NCBI GenBank assembly: GCA_963995525.1
Contig: OZ023206.1
Coordinates: 72,727,997 to 72,791,996 of the forward strand
Source of the DNA: Escarpia spicata
Lineage: Eukaryota > Annelida > Polychaeta > Sabellida > Siboglinidae
Reading direction: 5' to 3'
Length of the DNA: 64,000 nt
Positions 31,691-43,102 of this stretch are shown here, piece by piece. The notes under the pieces are model-generated. The model was not told the origin of the DNA and did not search any database. It was given only the letters and a program-made list of their open reading frames with translations. Positions within the stretch are counted from its first letter, which is position 1. Each line of letters opens with the position of its first letter. The translations under genes and the position numbers were made by a program.

Positions 31691-31990
31691 TCCGCCCTCT
31701 CCCTCCCTCCCTCCCTCCCTCCCTCCCTCCCTCCCTCCCTCCCTCCCTCCCTCCCTCCCTCCCTCCCTCCCTCCCTCCCTCCCTCCCTCCCTCCCTCCCT
31801 CCCTCCCTCCCTCCCTCCCTCCCTCCCTCCCTCCCTCCCTCCCTCCCTCCCTCCCTACCTCTCTCTCTCTCCCTCTCACTCTTTCGCCTTCTCTCTATCT
31901 TTCCCTCCCTCCATCCCTCTCTCTCCCATTGTCTCTCCTTCTCTCTCCCCCTCCCTCTCTTTCTTTCTCCCTCTCTCTCTCCTGCTCTCA
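31691..31990. repeat. (CCCT)n microsatellite with degenerate CT flank
   Basis: Nearly perfect CCCT tetranucleotide array of about 150 bp (31705-31855), then a degenerate CT-rich stretch to about 31990. Confidence 0.95.
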
Positions 31991-32075
31991 AATCCAACAC
32001 ACGCTCCTCTGTCATGCTCGTTCTCAGTCTATGCTTCTTGAACACCTCATTTTGTGATATCTCATTATTTATACT

Positions 32076-33310
<1,235 letters not shown>

Positions 33311-34328
33311 TACAAATCATTATACAATAGCACAATGGGAAAATAAAGGACAAATCATTATACAATAGCACAATGGGAAAATAAATGACAAATCATCATA
33401 ACAATAGCAGAATGGGAAAATAAATGACAAATCATCATAACAATAGCAGAAATGGAAAATAAATGACAAATCATCATAACAATAGCAGAATGGGGAAATA
33501 AAGGACAAATCATCATAACAATAGCATAATGGGAAAATAAAGGACAAATCATCATAACAATAGCAGAATGGGAAAATAAAGGACAAATCATCATAACAAT
33601 AGCATAATGGGAAAATAAATTACAAATCATCATAACAATAGCAGAATGGGAAAATAAATTACAAATCATCATAACAATAGCAGAATGGGAAAATAAATGA
33701 CAAATCATCATAACAATAGCAGAATGGGAACATAAAGGACAAATCATCATAACAATAGCAGAATGGGAACATAAAGGACAAATCATCATAACAATAGCAG
33801 AATGGGAAAATAAATGACAAATCATCATAACAATAGCAGAATTGGAAAATAAATGACAAATCATCATAACAATAGCATAATGGGAAAATAAAGGACAAAT
33901 CATCATAACAATAGCAGAATGGGAAAATAAATGACAAATCATCATAACAATAGCAGAATGGGAAAATAAAGGACAAATCATCATAACAATAGCAGAATGG
34001 GAAAATAAAGGACAAATCATCATAACAATAGCAGAATGGGAAAATAAATGACAAATCATCATAACAATAGCAGAATTGGAAAATAAAGGACAAATCATCA
34101 TAACAATAGCAGAATGGGAAAATAAAGGACAAATCATCATAACAATAGCAGAATGGGAAAATAAATTACAAATCATCATAACAATAGCAGAATGGGAAAA
34201 TAAAGGACAAATCATCATAACAATAGCAGAATGGGAAAATAAATGACAAATCATCATAACAATAGCAGAATTGGAAAATAAATGACAAATCATCATAACA
34301 ATAGCAGAATGGGAAAATAAATGACAAA
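33311..34328. repeat. 39-bp minisatellite, about 26 copies
   Basis: Unit of 39 bp (core ACAATAGCAGAATGGG then AAAATAAATGACAAATCATC) repeated about 26 times with few substitutions. Because 39 is divisible by 3 and units lack stops on the minus strand, long minus-strand frames with a 13-residue repeat (ICHLFSHSAIVMM) stay open across it. No promoter, splice site or homologous protein supports coding. Confidence 0.95.
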
Positions 34329-34339
34329 GCGTTCGTGCG

Positions 34340-34420
34340 TGCGTGTTTTTGTATGTGTGTGTGTGCCCCCACGCGCATACGCACACAAACACACACACAC
34401 ACGCGCGCGCGCGCGCACCC
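34340..34420. repeat. (GT)/(CA)/(CG) microsatellite
   Basis: Short GT, CA and CG runs directly beyond the minisatellite; the CG run (about 34404-34417) is Z-DNA-prone. Confidence 0.8.
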
Positions 34421-34567
34421 TAGAGCGGGTCGAAATACGCCCTATATCCGAGAATATCTGCTGTCAACTAGCAACAAAACTAAACTCTGACACCCAAACT
34501 TTTTCCGTTCTCCAGCGGCGTTTGACCCAGTCCCGGTCGGTCGCGAACTCTGTTTTCCCAAACAGCA

Positions 34568-34760
34568 TTTCGTGTGCTACTTCCGCTCGGTATCCCTCAC
34601 CTCCAGTGTATATATGAGGACATGTGTTACAGAATTGTTCATGCAGCCCTTTCTCTGTTTGTAAAGTTACACCAACTATTGCGTAGGTTGGTAATGGGCA
34701 ATCCAAATTTATTAATTCACAGGGATTGCCACTGTGCACAGACAATCTATACAGTGTATT
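34568..34760. mobile_element. Partial copy of the 61.75-kb palindromic MITE
   Basis: TTTCGTGTGCTAC...CAGCCCTTTCTCTG...GGGATTGCCACTGTGCAC matches, with substitutions, the minus strand of the right half of the element at 61750-62120. Only one arm is present. Confidence 0.6.
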
Positions 34761-34910
34761 TCGCATCCGTTCACCTTGTGGCTGTCTGGGTTAGCTCGAT
34801 TGTGACATTGAAAGACGGGGAAGCTGGACGGGGGGTAGGGGGGGGGGAGGGTGTGCTGATAAAAATATTTTTCGCCGCCTACTACTGGGGGAGTGGCAAA
34901 AAAACATAAT

Positions 34911-35110
34911 TTGTCTGCCCTCTAATTGCACACACCTTTCACAGTTAACAAAATACATATTAATAATCTCTTAAAATATAGATTTCCACCCGCCATTGAT
35001 GCTCGCCACAAAAACAAACATTGACGCTCAAATTTAATGGGTGGATGCAGAACCATACGCCTGCCTTCCAGTTGCACATAGTGTTTACAAAACCTTTATT
35101 CGGAACTATA
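34911..35110. repeat. Copies of an approximately 150-bp repeat, left block
   Basis: A unit beginning TGTCTGCCCTCTAATTGCACA (34912), another beginning GCCTGCCTTCCAGTTGCACA (about 35061) and a third partial one at 36925-37060 share TTTCCACCCGCCATTGA and CGCCACAAAAACAAACATT. The R2-like LINE lies between the second and third units. Confidence 0.6.
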
Positions 35111-35242
35111 CAGTGGTTATCAATCGAAAAGCGGTAAATCGACAACTCGACCCCCCACTGTATTTTTTGAATGTCTTGTAATCCTCTCAGATTGTTCGAT
35201 TGTTTAGCCCCGAGTACGGGCTGGTCGGCAACACACTGCAAC

Positions 35243-36200
35243 TCAGCACCGAGTTAATGTACTTATTGACACCATCGTGCCTACACACTCTAGCTTCATG
35301 AGTGCGAGGACATATTTGTAACATATGTGCCAAGGACTCGGTTGCGTTGCATGAATCGACACTGGTCTACCACGGGAGGCGCGCAAGGCGGTGTGAACTA
35401 GGCTACCCTTCAACTTGACGCAGTTTACAAAGCTGCGCCCAGTCAAAAAGGCCGTTCCAGCCGCCATCCAACTATTAAAAAACCCTAACTCGCAGTCCTC
35501 GCCTTCCACCGATGTATGCAGGCCAATTCTCATGGCCCTTCGAATTTCACCTTCGTCCCACAGCGGGCAGCCAGCCGCGGGCCCCGGCGCTGACCAGCGG
35601 CGGAAGTCCGTCCAGAAAGTAGGTTGCTCCGTTACCCCCGTACCACAGGGTCGGGAGAACCTACCATTCTGGTTCTGAGTACAGGAATAAGCAGTTGAGC
35701 CTTGGGATGGCCAGTGCCCCGTCCTTGTAATCGGCATGGAAGGCACATACGGGAGTGTCCCTGGGTAATTTGACCCAGCTCCTCAGGGCCGCTCTTGATA
35801 CCTTATCCAAGAAATCCAGCGAGCCCCGAGGTAGCCGACCCAGCACGGCCACGTGTAGCAAGCTCGGAAGCAAATGGCATCTCGGGAAGAACATTCTCAG
35901 CTGCGGATTAAGCGGTGCTTTAGTCAGCTTAGTAACCCTTCCCTGAGGTTCTCCAAGGTCGTCTCGGTTTGCCTACCGGCGCCAACAAAATTTCCAAGAT
36001 ACTTATACCCGTCTGCAGTGCTCAGAGCTTTGATCAAATCACCATTCCGAGTAACCAAGAAGTCATTCGGGTTACAAGCGCTTATCTTCCGCTTTCCGTG
36101 CACGTCAAGCCGGTTGGTCGACGACTTACGCGCATTCAAGGAAAGTCCACATCTTTCCAAAGTCCGGACTTTCCACGGTTGTGAATTGTGTTTGTAGATC
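35243..36200 (-). pseudogene. R2-like RT thumb and C-terminal region
   Basis: Minus-strand pieces: CGLSLNARKSST (35924-36160), LLPSLLHVAVLGRLPRGSLD and VKLPRDTPVCAFHADYKDG (35661-35894), then FVNCVKLKGSLVHT and RASRGRPVSIHATQ (35243-35746). Order and spacing match the region after the RT palm of R2-type elements. Frameshifts separate the pieces. Confidence 0.7.
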
Positions 36201-36228
36201 CCTGGGGGTCCCAGCTAAGAGGACGAGA

Positions 36229-36925
36229 TCATCCGCGAAAGCCAGACACGAGAGCATTTGACCTCCAACGGTGACCCCAATTTGTGGAGACATCCAGGAA
36301 GAAGAGTCCAGTCGACTGGCACCGAGCCTGTCTGCTGGACAGCGCGCAACGAAGAATAAAGGTGTTATCCATTATCCCGTCCCCAACCCGAAATGCTTTC
36401 TGGTGTTCGCAGATTGAACAGGTCGCTTCAATCCTTTCCGCTAGGATCCAGTGATAGAGCTCACACAAAATAGAACCCATCGTGATCAGTCGAAATTGGT
36501 TCGGTTCGACACTTTCACTCAACTTCGGAATCAAAACGGTGATTCCGTGTCTGAACAACTCCGGTGCGATTCCCACAAGCATCCATATGTCAAACCGGCA
36601 TGCGAGTGCTTCGGCCCGAAGACAGGTCAAGTCACCCTGCCGCCTATGGTCCGGCCCGGGTGCTGCGTCCTTCCTATTCCTGGGATGTCGTACAACCTCG
36701 GCAGTGGAGATGGGATGTACCATGTCCCACGCCGGATATACTCCCGCAGGAGGTAGCCGGTCGTTCTCAATGGACGGGATCTCCATAAGCGGCTTCCGAG
36801 CAGAGGAAGGGTCAGAGTCACTTCTTTCCATTGGCCGCCCAAGACCACCCGTGCACACCCGGCCCTCGAGCACGGGTAGAGAGCCTGAATACGAGCGCAG
36901 TCAGCTCTCCGTCGTGCGCGTGTTT
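36229..36925 (-). pseudogene. R2-like RT, N-terminal palm, motifs A-B deleted
   Basis: Longest open piece 36229-36873 (214 codons). It has the APGPD, VLIPK and ITMGS blocks that precede RT motif A and reaches FFLDVS, the start of motif A, then jumps to NWG and into GVTVGGQMLSCLAFADDLVLLAG (motif C, about 36220-36270 in another frame). The stretch between motif A and motif C is therefore deleted, which removes part of the active site. Confidence 0.75.
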
Positions 36926-37060
36926 CACAGTCGACAAAATACACATTAATCGTCTCATACAATTTTGATTTCCACCCGCCATTGACGCTCGCCACAAAAA
37001 CAAACATTCACGTTTACATTTAATGGGGGGTGCAGAACCATATGTCTGCCCCCCGGAGAA
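36925..37060. repeat. Right block of the approximately 150-bp repeat
   Basis: Matches the left block at 34936-35065 (TTTCACAGT, GATTTCCACCCGCCATTGA, CAGAACCATA). It ends in TGTCTGCCCCCCGGAG. Confidence 0.6.
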
Positions 37061-38282
37061 ATTCCGGAGGCAGGGGGCAGCTGCGCCTATGGTTACTGTC
37101 CTTGAATGCTACATTTTTATAGAATTGTTGAAGAGTTGAAGAGAAGTACGTAAATCAATAGATTGCATTAGATGCGCAGTTTTTTGGTACATGTTTGACA
37201 CAACACCATATATAAGATAATTTATATTAATTAAACTTTTCATCAGTGATTTGTACGTTTTGTGCGCGTGCGTTTGTCACACTGACTTGACCTTCCCTTT
37301 GCGCTACCACTCTGCGTGAAAGCGACAAAATGTACATAAAAAATCTTGTTTTCTATTAATATAAGTTACGGACTGCAATGAACATTGATGGGAAATCTAC
37401 CAGCAGTTATGTTTTATGTGTGTCAATTTTAAATTAATAAGTCGTAATATAAAGATGTAAACAACTTCTGCCAATCCATTGTGGTCCGCGACGTGTTGAC
37501 TCGGCCAGGGCATGTTATGTAGAATTATTCTGAAAGAATTGCAACTGTAATATAAAAGTGTTTAATATTAAGGCTTACTTATTCTGAAAGCATAACAATG
37601 TTACATAAATATATGTGCGTGTGTGCGTGCGTGCGTGCGTGCGTGTGCCATTCTCACGAAAGGTGTATACATTTCGAAATCAGTAAAGTAATTTTCAAGA
37701 TATGACCTACATAAGTCATGACTTTATTAAGTATGTGGAATGCCAGACTCACACGCCGGTTTGTCTGTGAAATTAATTAAATCATTGTTGCATCTATCTA
37801 TCCTGGTAATATCTTTGTGTTTTACTGTTTTGCTCATTTGTATATAGTTTTTCTTTATTCATGAGAAGACGGCTAACAATAGAAGTTAGGATGCGACAAA
37901 GAGTATGGGACACATCAAAGATGTTGTCGGTCTGTAAATTTAATTCTTCTGACTACCCAGAGTATTTCTGATTTATATGAAAGGCCACAAGCACCCAGAC
38001 AATAGCCTCCAACAAATCATGCCACATTATAAATAGTTACCATGGTTACCATTGTACAAAAGAGAAATTGCCGAGTTGCTTGTGACCTGAGACAAGATTA
38101 AATACATTCGCAATATGTATGTTGCAATGTTTTTTTTTTAGCTTATTGGTGAAAACTACATTTTATTATTCATTAATTTCTTTGCAATGCTGTGTTTTTA
38201 ATGACATTATTGCAGATTAAGTTGTATCATTTGTAATTGTTGTCAAAATGATCTAGCTTTGTTGTCAAAATGTTATAACATT
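37061..38282. other. No gene seen; AT-rich
   Basis: About 1.2 kb of AT-rich sequence with a short GTGC microsatellite (about 37617-37645). No supported coding or RNA feature. Confidence 0.45.
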
Positions 38283-38573
38283 TATTTTATGATTGAAATA
38301 TAAATTGCATAAAAATATCGATAACCGTCTATTTTGTCTACGTCTGCCGGAGGCTTTGCTCAAATTTATAATTGAAATATATGTGTATTGCATAAGATTG
38401 TAGGTAACTGCCTTTTTCGTTTAGGTCTGCCGAAGGCTATGTGCAAATTTATTATTGAAATATATGTGTTGCATAAGTTTGTAGGTAACCGTCTATTTGT
38501 CTAGGTCTGCAGGAGGCTATGCTCAAATTTATGATTGTCATATATGTGTTTTGTACACGTTTGTAGGTAACAA
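38283..38573. repeat. Tandem repeat, unit about 82 bp, about 3.3 copies
   Basis: Repeated blocks of TAACYGYCT...TCTGCCGRAGGCT...CAAATTTATNATTGAAATA...TTGTAGG occur at about 38320, 38404 and 38487. The last copy ends in TGTAGGTAACAATT just before a coding remnant. Confidence 0.8.
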
Positions 38574-38582
38574 TTTGTTATA

Positions 38583-38872
38583 GTGTCTGCCCTGTCAACA
38601 TTTGGTAAATACATTGAAGTAGGCCCAGCACTGTCAGCATTGCGAAAGAACAGACGACACGGGACACAGACTGGAGTGCAACCCAGAGCCATTGCACGGC
38701 GAACCACAGTTCTTGGTGGTAGACGGTGCCTACACACAGGTCGGAAGGTATCGAACAGTGGAGTCGTGAGGGACCATTCGAATATGATGCCGTAAAGAAG
38801 ACCTGCAAGAGCGCCACACAGATTGAGCGAATGCGTGGCCAGCAACACATTCCTAGACAAGAACCACTCATG
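38583..38872 (+). pseudogene. Coding remnant or last exon, unrecognised family
   Basis: In frame from about 38586: SALSTFGKYIEVG, then GVQPRAIARRTT, LGGRRCLHTGRK and VRDHSN. A stop occurs at 38793-38795, but the same frame continues with APHRLSECVASNTFLDKNHS to a second stop at 38870-38872. The style (basic VQP-AIARR motif followed by GGRRCL) resembles C-terminal parts of uncharacterised invertebrate proteins I have seen, but I cannot name it. A TATAG acceptor-like site precedes it. It may be a decayed gene or a transposon-carried fragment. Confidence 0.4.
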
Positions 38873-39730
38873 ACAATGGTAGATGTGTGATTGGGCCATT
38901 ACAATCGGGCTACAATGACACATACATGATCTAGACATGTACACATGCAACTGTTCATGTGTAGTTCATTGAAATGTTGATGGTTATCTTCCTACAAGTT
39001 CTGCTCGATTATATCAGAAACATGGTTCCAGTGGTTCATGAGTGAATGAAAGTTGGAGTGACCAAGTAATTTTATATCTGAACATCCTGTTTGACAAAGA
39101 ACTGTGGTCATAAGGTGTCATGTATAGATGGTTCAGACAAATACGCAACAATGTGAACACACAGCATTCATGAAGTTTAACTCCTCCAATTGTCGTGAAT
39201 TATTAATAATAAAATATATGTCAACTACCTCGGGTTTGGTTAATCAAAGTATGACTATTCAGATACGATCTTATGAAGTGCTAAATCCGGTGGAACTGCA
39301 TTCATGCAAATATTTTTATTATATTGAATTGTAAGAATTATTGATATTACTTAATGCAACAGGTTTTAGTATCATAGTGAGTGGTCCTGATCAGTTGAAG
39401 TCTTTTAATTACCAAGCTGGTTGATCTTTGTTTACACACTTTAAAAACAGTGACTACAAGAATATATTATTGCACAGGGAACATTGCACAAAGTAACTGG
39501 TGACAATTTCAAGTATCTGTCATGTGTAATTTAAGGTTGCATTTTATTTATACATCTAGATATGAGCGGCATGTTGTCTTTTATAGTATTGAGTGGCCTA
39601 GCGCATACTTTAATTGTTTGGATGATTTACTGAGGTTTACTTAGGTTGGTATTGACTGTAGGCGGTGAATTCGGTGGTCAGATATACAGCTTGTCCAATA
39701 AATGTTCTACGATTGTAGTCTGATCTATTT
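38873..39730. other. No gene seen
   Basis: About 860 bp without a supported feature. Confidence 0.4.
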
Positions 39731-39733
39731 TTG

Positions 39734-39962
39734 TTGTATTCCAGTGTTTATGTAGGGTTCTAGGCCGTTTATAAAAAAAATTAGTCTATGTATGTGCAGT
39801 TACCACTTGTTCGGTTATGTTATTCCCTACTTGTGTGATTCTGATTGAAAAAGTTTCCTTTCTAATATTTGTATGTGCACCTTCTTTGAATAGTTTCAAG
39901 CTATGACCCTTTGTTCCTTCCTTTATTTCACAGTCTTTATATAGCTTCAGAATGATAGAAGA
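39734..39962 (-). pseudogene. CR1-like LINE 3' end
   Basis: On the minus strand from 39962: LKLYKDCEIKEGTKGHSLKLF, KETFSIRITQVGNNITEQVV, NGLEPYINTGIQQK. This corresponds to the last part of CR1-type ORF2 (FSQR-WN-LP region followed by the terminal helix). Two stops interrupt it. Only the extreme 3' end of the element is present. Confidence 0.65.
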
Positions 39963-39999
39963 TGCACTAATATAATACTATCATTTTAAAACGTGTCCA

Positions 40000-40129
40000 T
40001 TAGTCATCTATTGCACCATTACCAATTAGTCATCTATTGCACCATTACCAATTAGTCATCTATTGCACCATTACCAATTAGTCATCTATTGCACCATTAC
40101 CAATTAGTCATCTATTGCACCATTACCAA
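40000..40129. repeat. 26-bp minisatellite, 5 copies
   Basis: TTAGTCATCTATTGCACC plus ATTACCAA, repeated five times without change. Confidence 0.95.
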
Positions 40130-40164
40130 TTATGTTTCCGAGTCAGTGTTTTAAAATGTTTCAT

Positions 40165-40575
40165 TTATAGCTGCTGGCAGGTTCCGTCGTTATTGCAAGG
40201 ATTACTCCAACATGGAATCAAATCTTCACAATGTGACCCATTCGCGTTCGGGGGGTAGTCACAGTTGTAAGCAGACCCATTCACATGATGTTCACAACTT
40301 CCTCCATTCTGACACGGATTGCTCCCACATGGAAATGGATACTGGCTATCTGATCCCCTCCAAGTCGCTGGACAGACACACTCGTGAGACCCATTTGTCA
40401 CATTCCGGACACAATTTCTTCCAATTTGGGACGGATTGCTCAAACATGGTCGTGGCATTCCGTAAATATATATTTCGGGCAAATTGAGTACCGTGCCTTC
40501 GAGCATCTTAATCGACACCATATGTGCTAATATACTTGGAGAACAGTAGAAACTTTTCCTTGCAACATCTGACAT
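40165..40575 (-). pseudogene. EGF-like repeats with fucolectin-domain tail, C-terminal part
   Basis: A 136-codon minus-strand frame. It opens with the end of a fucolectin (FTP)-like domain (CSPSILAHMVSIKM, LPEIYIYG), then three EGF-like modules. The first (CLSNPSQIGRNC...CVCPATW) has lost its second Cys (Ser). The second (CGSNPCQNGGSCEHH...YNCDYP) has Tyr where the fifth Cys is expected. The third (CWSNPCNNDGTCQQL) is cut by the stop at 40165. Such proteins are secreted or surface lectin/adhesion-type proteins in invertebrates. Missing cysteines and missing exon parts suggest decay, though unresolved introns are possible. Confidence 0.6.
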
Positions 40576-40611
40576 ATTATGTGATAATAAAATAAAATAA
40601 ATTCTCAGACG

Positions 40612-41196
40612 TCACATACAACAATCCTGCCGATTCACTGTAACAATCTTTCGGACTTCTATCAAGTTTGGCTTTAATACTATTATCAAAGCAGGAGGGC
40701 GGTTCGTACTTACGCCACTTCGAGTACAGCCACCCGACGTCATCATATCATCAGCATTTCCATCAACAACTCTTACACCTGTTAAAACAATCGACGATAC
40801 TGCATAACGTCCAAGTGGTGCCCAGTTCGTTCCTTCACAATTAGCTCCAGGCCAACTTGTAGGGCAGATACAACTATAAAAGGTGCCGTTCCTTTCGCAT
40901 GTACCTCCATTATCACAAGGATTGCTCAAACATTGGTCACGCAAATATGGTTTACCATAAACTTGAACCTCGCATAAAGTAATATTTGTGCTGACATGTT
41001 CTCGACTTATGATCACCAAAGTGCGTCCCTTGACACCACAAGAGCAATAGTAACTTTCTATACAGATGCCTGTCATGTCGTTCCTTCGAGGTTCACATGT
41101 TTTGTATAAGCCATTATAGATACCAACGATAATTTCAAATTCCAGCAAACGTTCAGTAAGTCTTTGTCGAGTGAGTGTGTATGACAACCACTTCAA
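40612..41196 (-). pseudogene. Fucolectin (FTP)-EGF-FTP segment
   Basis: Open for 194 codons on the minus strand. The first half is a fucolectin/tachylectin-4/pentraxin-type domain end (LLEFEIIVGIYNG, CSCGVKGRTLVIISRE, ITLCEVQVYG). A complete EGF-like module with all six Cys follows (CLSNPCDNGGTCERNG, YSCICPTSWPGANCEG). A second FTP domain then starts (NWAPLGRYAVSS, PALIIVLKPN, VNRQDCC) and stops at 40612. The next part of that domain is missing before 40575. It belongs to the same gene remnant as the neighbouring pieces. Confidence 0.65.
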
Positions 41197-41199
41197 CTT

Positions 41200-41475
41200 C
41201 TATCCCTCTTCCGAAATCTACCCTCCACCAAGGTTACTAATGGGTTTGTGTGTGTGCGCAGTATGGGAGAATTCTAGTCGTATTTCTGTCAACTGCAAAC
41301 AAAGCTTTGAGATGAGCACTGTTAAAATTAGGATCGACTATTGATGATATCTGAGTTGCCATGTGTACTTGTGCCCAGTTTTTACTTTCTCAAAGTGGTC
41401 CAATTCGAACCGCTGGTCAGGTGCATGCAAAAGTTGTTCCACTGCTTATACAAGTTCCCCCGTTAGCGCATGGAT
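41200..41475 (-). pseudogene. EGF plus start of FTP domain, N-terminal part
   Basis: Minus strand from about 41475: CSSNPCANGGTCISSGTTFAC (start of an EGF module) then a stop, and NWAQVHMATQISSIVD and FAVDRNTTRILPYC, the start of an FTP domain. PWWRVDFGRGIEVEVVVIH (41165-41230) follows after two stops and leads by a frameshift into the 40612-41196 piece. The stops before PWWRV could mark an intron boundary. Confidence 0.5.
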
Positions 41476-41584
41476 TGCTCGAACAACCAAACAGAGGTGG
41501 ACATGAATAAGCATTCCGGATGGGCATTAACAATGTAAACGTTGACGACCTGCTCGAAATTGAAGTGGGTATGTCAAATTACAT

Positions 41585-42245
41585 GTGCTCGTCGATTCAG
41601 GAACGTATATCAACGTTGTTGTTGAACATACCTGGGAGACATTGAAATCAAAGAATAAGAAATGTACTTCTAAAGATGACCCACAAAGCAAGCGCATTTA
41701 TTCGTATGCTTCGGAAAATCCGCTGGACATAAAACGGATATTTGAATGTGAGGCCAAAGCTGGCACAGGCAGAAAAAGGGCGGCATTTGTGGTGGTGAAA
41801 GCCAAAGGTGTACCGCTGTTGGATAAACAGACAGCAATGAAACTTGTCATGTTGAAAGTTGGCATAGATGTAGCTACTGTGTCTAGCCATGCAGAACAAT
41901 TCCGCAAGGAATTGCCAGACGTTTTCACTGGCTTTGGACAACTGAAGAACACTAAAATAAAAGTCATGTCGATCCTAGCGTCCCGCCAGTGATATAACCA
42001 CTCTGCAAAACCCCACTCCAGCTGCGCGAGCAAGTAGAGGGAAAAGTGAAACAATTCGTTGAGTGGAATATCATCAAACCAGTGGTAGGACCAACGCCAT
42101 GTGTCAACCTCACAGTAGTTGCGCCAAAACGTGACGGTGATATGAGACTCTGCATTGACATGCATACAGCAAATGAGGCCATAATCCGAGAACGTCACCC
42201 AATCCTCACGGGCAAGGAGGTTGCCTCAGAGGCGGAAAATTAATA
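41585..42245 (+). pseudogene. Gypsy protease and RT N-terminus
   Basis: LVDSGTYINVV is the protease active site (DSG). Then KGVPLLDKQTAMKL, DVFTGFGQLKN (linker typical of gypsy), a stop at 41990-41992 and, in another frame at 42046, FVEWNIIKPVVGPTPCVNLT, VVAPKRDGDMRLCIDM and ANEAIIRERHPI (start of RT). It ends before the catalytic motifs. Confidence 0.75.
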
Positions 42246-42640
42246 GGTGCATGGCAAACCAGAAGAGCAAGAGGTAGAAGAAAAAAGACGACGTGAACAA
42301 TGATGACCAACTTCAAGATATCAGAGCAGACGTGCTTCAGATAAGCAAGCACGCGGAAGAGATGAAGTCGGAGATCGTCAAACAGCTGTCGGACCAGATT
42401 GCGACGGAGATGCACGGGAGAAGATAGACGAAGTGCGACAAGAACTCTACGAAGAGGAACAGGAGGAGAAGGAAGGCAGACGCGAGAAGGAGGCTGCGGA
42501 GAAGCGGGCGTGAGACATGCTGTGGTTACAACGTATGGAGAAGAAACAACTCAACGTCAAGAAGATGAGGAAGGACGCGGAGCGCGCAGAGGAGGGAGAA
42601 GTCGAAAGATATAATGCGTCTATTATGAAGCGCACACGCA
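42246..42640 (+). other. Charged coiled-coil coding-like segment
   Basis: Readable in two frames: QLQDIRADVLQISKHAEEMK and SEIVKQLSDQIATEM, then KIDEVRQELYEEEQEEKEGR and LQRMEKKQLNVKKMRKDAER. It looks like a LINE ORF1 or other transposon coiled coil inserted in the gypsy remnant. Family unknown. Confidence 0.4.
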
Positions 42641-42874
42641 TGATCCAAACCGCAGGAATTGATTGTAAGAAATAACTGCGAACGAACGTAGCCAGGTCTA
42701 CCCCACAGTGCTGCCGGCAAGAGTCCCGCTGAGTTCAACTACAGCCGCAAGCTCAGGGGAAACTGCTTGATTTCAGGTTGGAGTGCCGTGACGACTTAGA
42801 CGTACGTAATGCAAACGAGAAACAGAAAGGACTGTCGAAACCACATGCTCACCAACGGCTTAATGTAGAAATCG

Positions 42875-43102
42875 GTGAAGCAAAGCAAAGTAAACAAAAA
42901 CTCCCCCACCTTCGACCCGACTCCATACAAGATAGTTGACAAATCGGGGGAAAGTCTGGTTATCGAGTCGCCCGATGGAACTCAATATTCAAGGAACAGC
43001 GCTCATGTGAAGAAGTATATAACAGCATCCGATGGTGACGACTTTTTGATTAAAGCAAGACATTTTTCTCATATATTCTACATACCAAGGGAACCATTTT
43101 AA
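42875..43102 (+). pseudogene. Gypsy integrase C-terminal fragment
   Basis: KVNKNSPTFDPTPYKIVDKS and TQYSRNSAHVKKYI match the end of gypsy Pol (the segment with YDP-PY and RN-SH-KK). It is 75 codons long and runs on into unrelated sequence that starts the satellite. Confidence 0.65.

Larger units (their letters stand above)
35243..36925 (-). mobile_element. R2-like LINE fragment
   Basis: Minus-strand text from 36925 down to 35243 reads as the RT and C-terminal part of an R2-clade element: ARRRADCARIQALYP, WDMVHPISTAEV, KDAAPGPDHRR, ITVLIPKLSE, RLITMGSILCELYHWILAER, HQKAF. Both ends are truncated. Most R2 elements live in 28S rDNA, but no rDNA is seen here. Confidence 0.75.
41520..43102 (+). 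mobile_element. Ty3/gypsy remnant without LTRs
   Basis: Protease and RT start at 41520-42225, integrase C-terminus at 42875-43030, with an unrelated coiled-coil segment between (42246-42640). No LTRs were found. It abuts the fucolectin remnant on the left and a satellite on the right. Confidence 0.65.

Noticed and set aside
33358..34398. 346-codon minus-strand frame with a 13-residue repeat as a gene
   Set aside because: Explained by a 39-bp minisatellite without stops; no promoter, splice site or protein similarity. Kept only as a low-interest finding.
34340..34420. CRISPR-like or regulatory array next to the minisatellite
   Set aside because: Simple GT, CA and CG runs; the 39-bp repeats have no spacers, so this is not a CRISPR.
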